Below, in pieces: positions 33,601 to 41,697 of a DNA stretch of 64,000 nucleotides. The notes under the pieces are model-generated. The model had not been told where the DNA came from and did no database searches. It saw nothing but the letters and a program-made list of their open reading frames with translations. The number at the start of each line of letters is the position of its first letter. The stretch's first letter is position 1. This DNA is from Phellopilus nigrolimitatus (lineage: Eukaryota > Basidiomycota > Agaricomycetes > Hymenochaetales > Hymenochaetaceae). The stretch covers positions 30,900-94,899 of the forward strand of contig JAJOHG010000104.1 of assembly GCA_021029095.1 (NCBI GenBank), in the 5' to 3' direction. Position numbers and translations under genes: made by a program.

Positions 33601-34124
33601 GCCTTCGCTCCCTTAAAGCCCTCCGAGAAGAAGCACTTGCTGCGCATGAGCTTGCTCACATGCACATGGCTGCCCGCATGACTCGGAATTTCACACCCTT
33701 CAAGAAAGGGGAGAAAGTTTGGCTAGAAGCCCGGAACCTTGACATCGCCTCTCCATACAAGAAATTGTCCCCTAAACGCGAAGGTCCCTTCGAAATCAAG
33801 GACGTACTATCCCCATGGTCTTATCGCCTGACTCTACCAGTCCGATGGCGAATCCACAACGTCTTCCATGCCTCCCTCCTGACTCGTTATGTGGAGACCG
33901 ATACCCACGGACCTACCCACGCGGAGCCACCACCTGACCTTGTCAATGGAGAAGAAGAATACGAGGTTGACGCAATACTACGTCATCGTTTCCCAAAGAA
34001 CCGAAGACAATACCTCGTGTCCTGGAAAGGATGGTCATCGCTCCACAACTCGTGGCAGAAGGAGTCGGACCTCAAAAATGCGAAAAAACTTCTCAACGAT
34101 TATAAAAAGACCCATCGACTCTAA
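30624..34124 (+). CDS. pol: Pol polyprotein of the chromovirus (PR-RT-RH-IN-chromodomain)
   Basis: Reverse transcription and integration machinery. Order: aspartic protease (ALIDSGAEGQFLD), reverse transcriptase (GKLRGCQDYRKLNEGT; catalytic YMDDIFIMAS), RNase H (ETDASGVASAGTL; YDRELLAIIRGLEAW), integrase with an HHCC finger (GHPGIYK...CAICQQMK) and DDE core (VSMDFITGLPES; SDRGPQFASKVFQEL; DGETERVNQEVEAYL). A GPY-like end and a chromodomain (YEVDAILRHRF; QYLVSWKGWSSLHNSWQ) follow. The first ATG is at 30,708, giving 1,138 aa, but the frame is open back to 30,624 and is most simply expressed by -1 frameshifting from gag. All catalytic residues are present and no stops interrupt, so the protein should be active. 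Confidence 0.93.
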   Translation, partial: LRRQPASTSALPSISISPVIIAEHAHNSMKIPIGIHSRKEIVETTALIDSGAEGQFLDSTFVDIHQIPTKPLRRPIQVLNVDGTPNSEGEISRFTWRFIAIGEELIPIYFLVTSLGRETAILGLPWLRRINPKIDWEKRTLDIPKQNPRSLSFARCESYAPPEERSFVAKITLNIRAKVNTAMDLAQRANAAKEQKPLEEIVPAHYHQFLKVFEQKASERFPPVRTYDHAIVLKPDFQPKDCKVYPMAPAEQKALDDFLDDNLKKGYIRKSSSPMASPFFFVGKKDGKLRGCQDYRKLNEGTVKNAYPIPLVSELLDKIQGAKYFTKLDVRWGYNNIRIKDGDQWKAAFKTNRGLFEPMVMFFGLCNSPATFQAFMDDTFRTVLLEGWVLIYMDDIFIMASDIPTLRERTRKVLAIGQDADLYFKPEKCVFEATQVEYLGLIISENSVSMDPVKLAGISQWPTPTNKTQVHSFLGFCNFYRQFIDHYAEIAAPLDVLKREKTTWEWSDVHENAFQRLKGKFLEKPILQMPDKTRPFILETDASGVASAGTLKQLDSNGEPHPCGFISKQFDDTQRRYEIYDRELLAIIRGLEAWRHYLLGAPHKITIWCDHKNLTYFRAARRLSPRQARWSLFLSQFDHHIQYAPGKDNTTDPMSRRSDYLIDGKSEPDDPPLLPESVFVATTTFDFKTRLILRTKEDNFANEALNIIRSAGIPPFRSSLADWTEKDGIVFFKQKAYIPDDIELRRHAVQLYHDTPVMGHPGIYKTLALLKQHYWWPGMYIFVKKFVNGCAICQQMKINTHPTVPPLHPIPAEPNAHPFSTVSMDFITGLPESNGYDSLFVTVDHNLSKGIVLSPCNKTIDALGTAQLYHDNVYRRFGLPQKLISDRGPQFASKVFQELCKKLNITSALSTAFHPQTDGETERVNQEVEAYLRIYCGRHPETWADHLPDIEFAHNQREHSATKRSPFSLLMGYEPIAIPAADPNSDHPSVEERLRSLKALREEALAAHELAHMHMAARMTRNFTPFKKGEKVWLEARNLDIASPYKKLSPKREGPFEIKDVLSPWSYRLTLPVRWRIHNVFHASLLTRYVETDTHGPTHAEPPPDLVNGEEEYEVDAILRHRFPKNRRQYLVSWKGWSSLHNSWQKESDLKNAKKLLNDYKKTHRL

Positions 34125-34156
34125 CACCGTCCATCAACTCCCACTTTCACTGTCTC

Positions 34157-34513
34157 ATGCCCTATTTCCCATTCCACCTACCGCACCTACCCTCTGTCAA
34201 CTGGACCTTCGCCCTCGAAATCGGAGAATCCACCCCTATCTTTCTCCAGTTCATCATCGACCACACCGACTACCCCGACGACCGCCGCCTCGTAATCCGC
34301 CTCGGCATCGACGTCCTCGAACAACAGATCCTCCACATCGTCTTCCGATCCATCCCACCTAGCCGCAGGCCCAACCGTCTATCCCGAGCCGTCCCTGCAC
34401 GCAACGTACCCATACACTTTGTTCCCCCTGAAGACCTCATCCCCGACCTCGACCCCGTCCCCGTCTATCGCGATGCCGCCACAGAGATCCCCGAGGCGCC
34501 TGAACACCTTTGA
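34157..34513 (+). CDS. extra ORF after pol, first part (unknown)
   Basis: A 118-aa frame starting MPYFPFHLPHLPSVNWTF and continuing with FLQFIIDHTDYPDDRRLVIR, 32 bp after the pol stop. It has no recognised motif. It overlaps the next ORF by 95 nt in a different frame, so the two might be expressed as one protein through +1 frameshifting or splicing. It occupies the position where some Ty3/gypsy elements carry an extra gene, but no signal peptide or membrane anchor suggests an envelope. Confidence 0.5.
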   Translation: MPYFPFHLPHLPSVNWTFALEIGESTPIFLQFIIDHTDYPDDRRLVIRLGIDVLEQQILHIVFRSIPPSRRPNRLSRAVPARNVPIHFVPPEDLIPDLDPVPVYRDAATEIPEAPEHL

Positions 34514-35339
34514 TCCTCTCCCGGCACCTCACACTCGGCTCCCCGTCTCTGGCAACCGGCCCAACCTCGACTTCGCCAATGATCGCTCTTTCCTCCGTCA
34601 TGTCTTCGTCGACCCCGGTCTCGCCAGCCCCATCAGTCAAACCATCCGAGACTCTCAACGGCCCGATCTCGTCCGCTGGCAGAAGGCCCATGACCAAGCC
34701 GAGCAGAACCTCGCTATCGCCAATCGTATGGGCGAACATATCGATGAACTGCGCGACGAAAACGAGAAGGCAAAGTCTACGGCTCGCCGGCAAATTCGGC
34801 AAATCTTGGAAGGAGCCCTCGATGCTGGTGTACTCGCTATCCTGGACGACTATCGACCCTCGAACGACCGCTTTCCCATCGATGAAGTCACAGGTGCCAT
34901 TGATCTCACCTCGCCTCCGCCTGGACTTCCGGTTCCTCCACCATCGACTCCGCCACCTCCTGCCGCACCATCACCGTCTCCGTCACCCCCCGATGAATTC
35001 ATTGCCGGAACATCGCCACCAGTCACTCCACCCACGGCTCGTCCCTTCCGGCGCGCAGTCAATCCCTTCACGCAGTCCATGATGGGTGACGTTCCATTCT
35101 CTCAGATGTCACCTCAGGAGATCCAAGGACACCTTAACCGGCGCAATTCCCCTGAGAACTCCACGGCAACTCCGCTTCGAGTTCGGACACAATTCTCGCC
35201 TCGGGTCATCAGGTGCTTCACATGCGGCCAAGACGGACATCGGCAACAGGATTGTATTCGCTACCAATGCGGATGGTGCGACAGACTCGCCCCCGGACAC
35301 TCTTCGACTAACTGCCCGCACACAAACCGTCATTATTAG
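34419..35339 (+). CDS. extra ORF after pol: coiled-coil protein with two C-terminal zinc knuckles
   Basis: A 306-aa frame with a helical, charged segment (WQKAHDQAEQNLAIANRM; ELRDENEKAKSTARRQIRQI), a long Pro/Ser-rich linker, and a C-terminus with a canonical CCHC knuckle (CFTCGQDGHRQQDC). A second, unusual CX2CX6HX4C finger follows (CGWCDRLAPGHSSTNC). This layout resembles a second nucleocapsid-like or Gag-like protein. It lies in the same orientation as pol, between pol and the polypurine tract, and has no stops. The function is unknown. Confidence 0.65.
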   Translation: MFPLKTSSPTSTPSPSIAMPPQRSPRRLNTFDPLPAPHTRLPVSGNRPNLDFANDRSFLRHVFVDPGLASPISQTIRDSQRPDLVRWQKAHDQAEQNLAIANRMGEHIDELRDENEKAKSTARRQIRQILEGALDAGVLAILDDYRPSNDRFPIDEVTGAIDLTSPPPGLPVPPPSTPPPPAAPSPSPSPPDEFIAGTSPPVTPPTARPFRRAVNPFTQSMMGDVPFSQMSPQEIQGHLNRRNSPENSTATPLRVRTQFSPRVIRCFTCGQDGHRQQDCIRYQCGWCDRLAPGHSSTNCPHTNRHY

Positions 35340-35730
35340 GGGCGGAACGTCCGCGATGACGTTAAACTAGAGGTCGTTGTGGGAACAGATTCGTGAAACC
35401 CTCTGCTTTCAGGTGACGCTGACAAACCTGGTCCAACGTTTTGGGTGAGCTTTATCGCTTTCGTTAAACCCTTCTTGAAGTTGTAGGCTCGCTCGAAACC
35501 TTCTGCTTGTTGGTGATGCTGAGAAACCCTCATGGCTGGAGATTTTCGGAATCCGGCATGGTCATGTCTCGTCTCGTCTTGCTTTTCTTGTTGAGTTTTC
35601 TCTTTTACTTTTCAGTTTTGACTTCCTTCACGCGCATTGTAACTGCTTATTGGCGTTTATTTCGCTTTATCGCGTTTTCTTTTCGCCTTTCCTTTGTTTT
35701 CTTTGACAGTTTCGGCGAACTGTCGGTCTT
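35340..35730 (+). other. 3' non-coding region of the retrotransposon
   Basis: About 390 bp between the last ORF and the polypurine tract. It contains two imperfect repeats of a GAAACCYTCTGCTT...GGTGA(C/T)GCTGA motif (about 35,395 and 35,498). No ORF is recognisable. Confidence 0.6.
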
Positions 35731-35743
35731 AAAGAGGGGGTAA
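35731..35743 (+). other. polypurine tract
   Basis: AAAGAGGGGGTAA immediately precedes the 3' LTR, the expected plus-strand primer position. Confidence 0.8.
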
Positions 35744-36248
35744 TGTTAGAACTTACCTTGCTTACCTCACGACCCCCTTACATCATTCCTTCCTCGCTTA
35801 GTCAGGCCTTTCACCTTTCCATTATCTTTCCCTTAGTTCATGGCCTGACCCCTTCCTCATTGTACGCGCCCCTCCTGGGCGTTCCCCGCTCCACGCTCCA
35901 CTGCCTCATTCCACGCTCCACTGTACATGCCCCTTACGGGCCTTTCCCTCACGCTCCCCTCATGTCATGCTGCGCATGACTCCATAGCTCCGCTGACATC
36001 ATAGTCAGCCTCACAGTATATATAGGTACATCGCTGGGACCTTAAGCCCCAGCTTGACCTCCTTGTTCAGTAGCTAGCATAGTCTTGCTATTCATCGCCT
36101 TGCTCTTCATAGTCTTGCGCCCAGCGCTTCACAGTCTTGCCATAGTCATCGTCGCCTTGTCACAGTCAAGCCTCACGTCACTCGTCACATCACTATCCAC
36201 GGTCACGCTCCTCGCTCCATTAGGCAAGACCCTGTTTACTCCATAACA
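35744..36248 (+). repeat. 3' LTR
   Basis: 505 bp, TGTTAGAAC...CCATAACA. It differs from the 5' LTR by one A deletion, one T insertion and one G/A change near the end. Its TATA box (about 36,017) points into the adjacent WD40 gene. Confidence 0.95.
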
Positions 36249-36314
36249 CATAATCTAGTTCAGAATATCCTGTGCCAGCCAAAAGCTTTGTTTTGGCTTG
36301 AGGCTCTGAGCCTG

Positions 36315-38670
36315 ATGGGAGAGCTGAAATCAAGCATTGACATCTTAGATAAGGCTTCCCTTGTGTTCAAGGTAAAGTGTCAACTTAAACTTGACTACAA
36401 TGATCATTCATGCATTTTATGTTCAGGATTCCAATGGGATTGGAGAAGCTTCCACAGATCTCTACAGATTTGTTTCTGCATTCTATGAAGCTATAGCAAC
36501 CAGCACACCCCATATTTATGTTTCTGCATTATCTTGGGCACCATTGGACAGTTATATAGCCAAGCAGCTCCATGCCTCATTCTCCAATCAGCCTTTGATT
36601 GTCTCTGGAAAATCCAAGACTTGGAGGAGCAATATATGGTCAAAAGCCACGGGGAGCCCTGTCAAATGTCTTGCATACTCACTAGATGGAAGGCACATTG
36701 TGTCTGGCTCAGGTGATGGCACTGTGTGTACTTGGGATGCCCAGACTGGGAAACAAGTAGGAGAGACACTCACAGGGCATTCAAACTGGGTGGTTTCTGT
36801 TGCCTACTCCCCTAATGGAAAGTACATTGTGTCTGGTTCATGGGACCATACCATCTGCATTTGGGATGCTCATACTGGGAAACTAGTAGGAGAGGCACTC
36901 ACAGGGCATTCAGAACCTGTCAGTTCTGTTGCCTACTCCCCTGATGGAAAACATATTGTGTCTGGCTCAAATGACAGGACCATCTGGATTTGGGATGCCC
37001 AGACTGGGAAGCAAGTAGGAGAATCACTCACAGGACACTCACATTCTGTCAATTCTGTTGCCTACTCACCAAATGGAAGGCATATTGTGTCTGGTTCATC
37101 AGATGACACCATCTGCATTTGGGATGCTCAGACTGGCAAACAATTAGGAGAGGCACTCACAGGACACTCACATTCTGTCAATTCTGTTGCCTACTCACCA
37201 GATGGAAAACATATTGTGTCTGGTTCATGGGACCATACCATCTGCATTTGGGATGCACAGACTGGGAAGCAAGTAGGAGAATCATTCACAGGACACTCAC
37301 ATTCTGTCAATTCTGTTGCCTACTCACCAGATGGAAAACATATTGTGTCTGGCTCAAATGACAAGACCATCTGGATTTGGGATGCACAGACTGGGAAGCA
37401 AGTAGGAGAATCACTCACAGGACACTCACATTCTGTCAATTCTGTTGCCTACTCACCAAATGGAAGGCACATTGTATCTGGTTCATCAGATGAGACCATC
37501 TGCATTTGGGATGCTCAGACTGGTAAACAAGTTGAGGAACCATTCACTGAACATCCAAGTTCTGTCAATTCTGTTGCCTACTCCCCTGATGGAAGATACA
37601 TTGTGTCTGGTTCAGATGACAACACCATCTGCATTTGGGATGCCCAGACTGGGAAGCAAGTAGGAGAGCCACTGGTAGGACATTCAAGTTATGTCAAGTC
37701 TGTTGCCTACTCTCCTGATGGAAGGCACATTGTATCTGGTTCATGGGATGACACCATTTGTGTTTGGGATGCTCAGACTGGCAAACAAGTTGAGGAACGA
37801 TTCACTGGACATTCAAGTTTGGTTAATTCTGTTGCCTACTCACCAAATGGAAGGCACATTGTATCTGGTTCATGGGATGACACCATCTGCATTTGGGATG
37901 CTCAGACTGGGAATCAAGTAGGAGAACCACTCAGGGGGCACTCATATTCTGCCAATTCTGTTGCCTACTCCCCGGATGGAAAACATATTGTGTCTGGCTC
38001 AAATGACAGGACCATCCGGATTTGGGATGCCCAGACTGGGAAGCAAGTAGGAGAATCACTCACAGGGCATTCAGGATATGTCAGTTCTGTTGCCTACTCC
38101 CATGATGGAAAGCACATTGTGTCTGGTTCATGGGACAACACCGTCTGCATTTGGGATGCCCAGACTGGGAAGCAAGTAGGAGAGCCACTCACAGGGCATT
38201 CAAGCTGGGTTAATTCTGTTGCCTACTCACTAGATAGAAAACATATTGTGTCTGGCTCAGATGACAGGACCATCTGGATTTGTGATGCTCAGACTGGGAA
38301 ACAAGTAGGAAAGCCACTTACAGGACACTCATATTCTGTCAAATCTGTTGCCTACTCCCCTGATGGAAAGCACATTGTGTCTGGTTCAGGGGACAGCACC
38401 ATCCGTATCTGGAATGCAGACACTGGATCAGAAGGTTTCCTACTGATCCAGAAACTGCCAAAGGAATTTCGAGGAGATGAATGGTACAGGGGGCCATCAG
38501 GTGAACTGTTGCTCTGGGTTCCTTTGGAATTCAGAGTTACATTCTGTGACATGAGCGACATATGTATTTCGAAAACTCGGCCAAGGTTTCCTCCGAGGTT
38601 GGACTGGCCGAAGTTCCTTCGATATGGAGGTTCAGGCTGGACACTGATTTTTGATGAGTCTCGTTTTTGA
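36315..38670 (+). CDS. 5'-truncated NACHT-WD40 paralog (WD40-only), copy 2
   Basis: Similarity to copy 1 starts abruptly at 36,249, next to the LTR, at the point equivalent to copy 1 position about 19,856, so C2, helical and NACHT parts are missing. An in-frame ATG at 36,315 (MGELKSSIDILDKASLVFK) is followed by the conserved intron (about 36,372-36,426), DSNGIGEASTDLYRF and 14 WD40 repeats. The end is at TGA 38,668-38,670 (FDESRF), slightly earlier than copy 1. The frame is fully open, about 766 aa. It may be expressed from the LTR promoter or may be a silent fragment. Repeats 3-5 and 6-7 are almost the same sequence, indicating recent internal duplication. Confidence 0.65.
36656..38431 (+). 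repeat. 14 tandem WD40 repeats of about 129 bp (copy 2)
   Basis: Same 43-residue pattern as copy 1 but with a different set of residues at the variable positions (SNW, SEP, SHS, PSS, SSY, SSL, SYS, SGY). Repeat units TGHSHSVNSVAYSP occur four times in succession. Confidence 0.9.
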
Positions 38671-39142
38671 GGTGTACGTTTCCCCGCATTCTTTGTTTGT
38701 AGTTCGACTGTCTTGCTAACGAAAGTAATTATTTTAGTCTGGAATGTAAATATGTCATCGATTCATACCGAAGATATAATACGACGGGATTTGTCCAGTA
38801 GGATCGTGGAGGGGCAGTGAGGGATGGCAAGGTATGGATATGCAATTGTGTGGCATGTCAAATGTACTACGTTTCGGAGACGCAGTTGTATACAGTCGAA
38901 GCAATAGTTTTGAAGCTGTGATGCTGAGAAGATCGCATGAACTTTCGGACGTCTTTACAGAAAAGAAAGAAAAAAGAAAAGACCTGTCAGAGAACACGTC
39001 GCGATGTTGAACTGGTTTGTCAATATAACTTGTAAGTATTCGGATAACTGAGTATATTATCTTTAGAGTGTAGACAGACCTCGGTGTCGTGCGCACTAGA
39101 GGTATATGGCGCAACGTTGATTCATCTTAATTGCCAATGATG
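38671..39142. other. spacer between WD40 copy 2 and CDCA7 relic B
   Basis: A non-coding, diverged copy of the spacer at 22,426-22,744 and of 41,190-41,690. No gene. Confidence 0.6.
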
Positions 39143-40670
39143 CTAACCTTCCATCCGTTCTGTCCGCCCCGCCGGCGCGCCACACAGCAGCTCCGCATGC
39201 TCGCCCAAACCATTCACGAGCGTCTTCAGCTCCACGCGCGCCGGCCGCCAACCAGCAGCGAGCAAGTCGAGCGTGTGCTCCGCGCCGTCGACGTCCATCC
39301 CCACCGTATGACAGTCAGGCCTCCGAGTGGCGGCCGAACGTCCGCATCCTTGCATTCTAAGTACTCCGTTGCGGCGGTGCACTTTGTGGGCTTCCGGATC
39401 TCCGCAGGGTCCGCGAAGCCCTGCCACCTCTCCTCTCCTCCCGCGCCGCCGCCGCCGCCGCCGCCGACACCTCACACAGCTAAGAACCATCCCCACATGC
39501 GCAGCCCCACGCGTTCCTCTGCGTCCGGGGACCGCGTCTGCTTTTTCGTGCGCCGGTTCGTGGACACCACGTAGTAGTACACGTTCGCCCGCGCATCGCG
39601 CCAGAGCGGCCCGAGGCGCGGGATCGCAGCCTGAAGCGCGAGCGCGTGAGCGTGCTCGAGTACCGAGAGCCGGTCCTTGTGTGCTTCGCGCGCCGCGCGG
39701 TGCGCCTTGTCTTTCTCAGTGTCCTTCGCAGGAGGTCCAGCCTTGACTTTCGTCTCAGACTTCTTCGCGTTGCCCTCGTCATGGCCGGTGCCCAGCCCCA
39801 TCTCCACCTCTTCCGCCGTCCATATCCTGTTCATCTTCGCCCAGTACACGCGGTTCTCATCCCGCCCGTCTGCGCAGCCCTGATCGATCTCCACGCGCAC
39901 CGACGCGCCCCGCAGTGCGTTCTCGCAGAGTATAAGGAGCGGTGGAAGGAGTTGCATCGCATACGAGACCCGGTGATGGCAACCGACATGTCCTCCAAGT
40001 CAGATCTGCGGGACGGGGCGGCGGCTGATGCAAGTTCGCATGCGCTGATCCGCGTGCTCGTCCATGGAGGTGGGGCAGACTCGGAGTCGGAGTCAGAATC
40101 GGACTCAGCAGTTGGCGGTGGAAGCGCAGAGTCCGGGATCGGCACAGGAAAGACGAGGAGTGGGAGTGTAGCGTGGAGGGCGCTGATATGTGCCCTCAGA
40201 GCCGCGGGTCGCACTCCTGTGCCAGCAAGGACCTTAAGTGTATCCTTAATCATCTAATTTTAAAAGAAGTCCGAGTAAAGTAAGTTTCCAAATTTACGAG
40301 AGTATCTTCCATTAGGCTGTCGCCCACATACCTTATGCTTTTCCGGTTTGTCGTCTGCAGCGATCAAGTCGAGCAAGTTGAGGACGAGCGACTTTGGTCA
40401 TGCGTCGCCCAGGGTATCAAAGACGTCGAGATCCTCGAGGTGCGTCATGCTAAGCTTCATGAGCTGCGCGAAGCGTAACACGAGCTGCTAATGATTATTA
40501 TGAATGGACAACAACCAAAGCTGAAGGTTGAAGGGCACGCACAAAGAACCAGATTTTAGCCTGCGTCTAGTCAAGGTCTGTCGGCACTGCAGTCCACCTG
40601 GGCCTTCTTCAGGCGCTTTGAGCGCGACTTCGGCCGCATGGTTTCGGCGGGTTCCTCTGGAGACTTGGCG
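39143..40670 (-). pseudogene. relic B of the CDCA7-like gene (DDT/WHIM half)
   Basis: A second decayed copy of the 3' half of the gene at 41,698-44,318. Blocks MIKDTLKVLAGTGVRPAALR, GCADGRDENRVYWAKMNRIW and DTEKDKAHRAAREAHKDRLS, plus a degraded WHIM block near 39,340-39,480, lie in different frames. A DDT-region exon equivalent lies at about 40,320-40,510 and a linker exon up to about 40,670, where TOP1-like sequence begins. It includes in-frame stops and frameshifts. Confidence 0.85.
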
Positions 40671-40689
40671 ATGGGGGTTGAGAGGCGAA

Positions 40690-41145
40690 GCCGAAGAAAA
40701 GAGCTACGAAGGTGAAGGAGAGGGATTCCGATGTCCCTAAGTCACAGACGCAAAATAAAGGGAAAAAGGACTCGGAGGAGGGCGAGGAACATCCTGCGCT
40801 GTCGGGAGGCCGAGGACGCTCGAGCACAAGACTGTAGTGTAAAGCATGGCAGATCGAGCGCCTCGCACTTGGTGCGGGGAGAGGACAAAGCAGACACGGT
40901 ATTTGAATCGGACATCTGTCTAGACAGGCACCTCGCGCCATACGTGAATGGCCGTTCTCCACTTTGCCATGTATAAGGATGACGAGTCGGACATTGACGA
41001 GGAGTGGGTCGGGCAGCACGAAAGAGAGAAGCCGGAGGTCTCTGAGTTGAATGGTGCAGTTCGAGCGAAGCAAGCCGAGAAGCGCTGACCTAAGATTCGG
41101 TCCCTGACGCTCGCGTGCGTGCGCTTCGGCAGCCGCCACCGCTCC
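40690..41145 (+). pseudogene. TOP1 relic B, concatenated internal pieces
   Basis: Short blocks match, in order, the N-terminal KKRATK...DSEVPTSQ segment (TOP1 about 5,625-5,720), RLALRAG (about 6,810), [10 protein letters not shown] (about 7,125), [16 protein letters not shown] (about 7,500) and KPETELN (about 7,640), with the intervening parts deleted. The block after it (about 41,085-41,140) is shared with relic A. Not translatable. Confidence 0.75.
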
Positions 41146-41697
41146 ATCCCCTTCGATATGGTGGTTCTGGCTGGACAGAGATTTTTGATGAGTCTTGTTC
41201 TTCACGTGTAAGTTTCCCCACATTCATTGTCCTAGTTCCGCTGTCTTGCTAACGAAAGTAATTCTTTTAGTCTGGAATGTAAATGGGCCTTCGATGCATA
41301 CCTAACATTTAATACGATGGAATGTCTCCAGCAGGACCGTGGACAGACATTATGGGTTGGCCAAGTAAGGATATGTAACAATGCTGCATGTCAATTATAC
41401 TATGTTTTCGAGACACGGTTGTAAATATTCGAAGCAATAGTTTTGAAGCGATGATGCTGAGTAGATTGCATGAATATTAAGATGTTTTTACAATAAAGAA
41501 ACGAAAAAACTGACAGAGACGACGTTGGACAGATTTATGAATGTAGATGTAAGTATTTGGACAGCTGAGTATATTATCTTTAGATGTAGACAGACCTCGA
41601 AGTCGGACTTCCCCGTGCACACTAGAGGTATATGGCGCAACATTAACTCATCTAAACTCTAACGATGCTAACCTCCCATCCGTTCCGTCCGACTCAT
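41146..41697 (+). pseudogene. third copy of the NACHT-WD40 gene tail
   Basis: Begins with the equivalent of YGGSGWTLIFDES (41,153 on), the last coding residues of copies 1 and 2. It continues with their 3' intron-like sequence and spacer up to the stop of the functional CDCA7-like gene. Only about 60 bp correspond to coding sequence. Confidence 0.8.

Larger units (their letters stand above)
28639..36248 (+). mobile_element. Ty3/gypsy LTR retrotransposon, chromovirus type
   Basis: A 7.6 kb element bounded by two LTRs of 505 bp (TGTTAG...TAACA) that differ at only three positions by my reading. Order: 5' LTR, primer-binding site, gag, pol (protease, reverse transcriptase, RNase H, integrase, chromodomain), an extra zinc-knuckle ORF, polypurine tract, 3' LTR. 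Protease-RT-RH-IN order and the C-terminal chromodomain make it a chromovirus. Gag and pol are open, so it may be capable of movement. The 5 bp flanks (ATAGG left, CATAA right) do not match, and the left flank is TOP1 3' sequence while the right flank is the interior of a WD40 gene. Confidence 0.95.

Noticed and set aside
34157..35339. Envelope gene of the retrotransposon
   Set aside because: No signal peptide, membrane segment or furin-like site; the ORF ends in zinc knuckles, so an envelope role is not supported.
28639..36248. 5-bp target-site duplication of the chromovirus
   Set aside because: The bases next to the LTRs are ATAGG and CATAA, which do not match in direct orientation.
39327..40257. 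Several 100-200 aa plus-strand ORFs over the CDCA7 relics and parent gene
   Set aside because: They recur in all three module copies because the minus-strand DNA is GC-rich and homologous; the minus strand carries the DDT/WHIM coding pattern.
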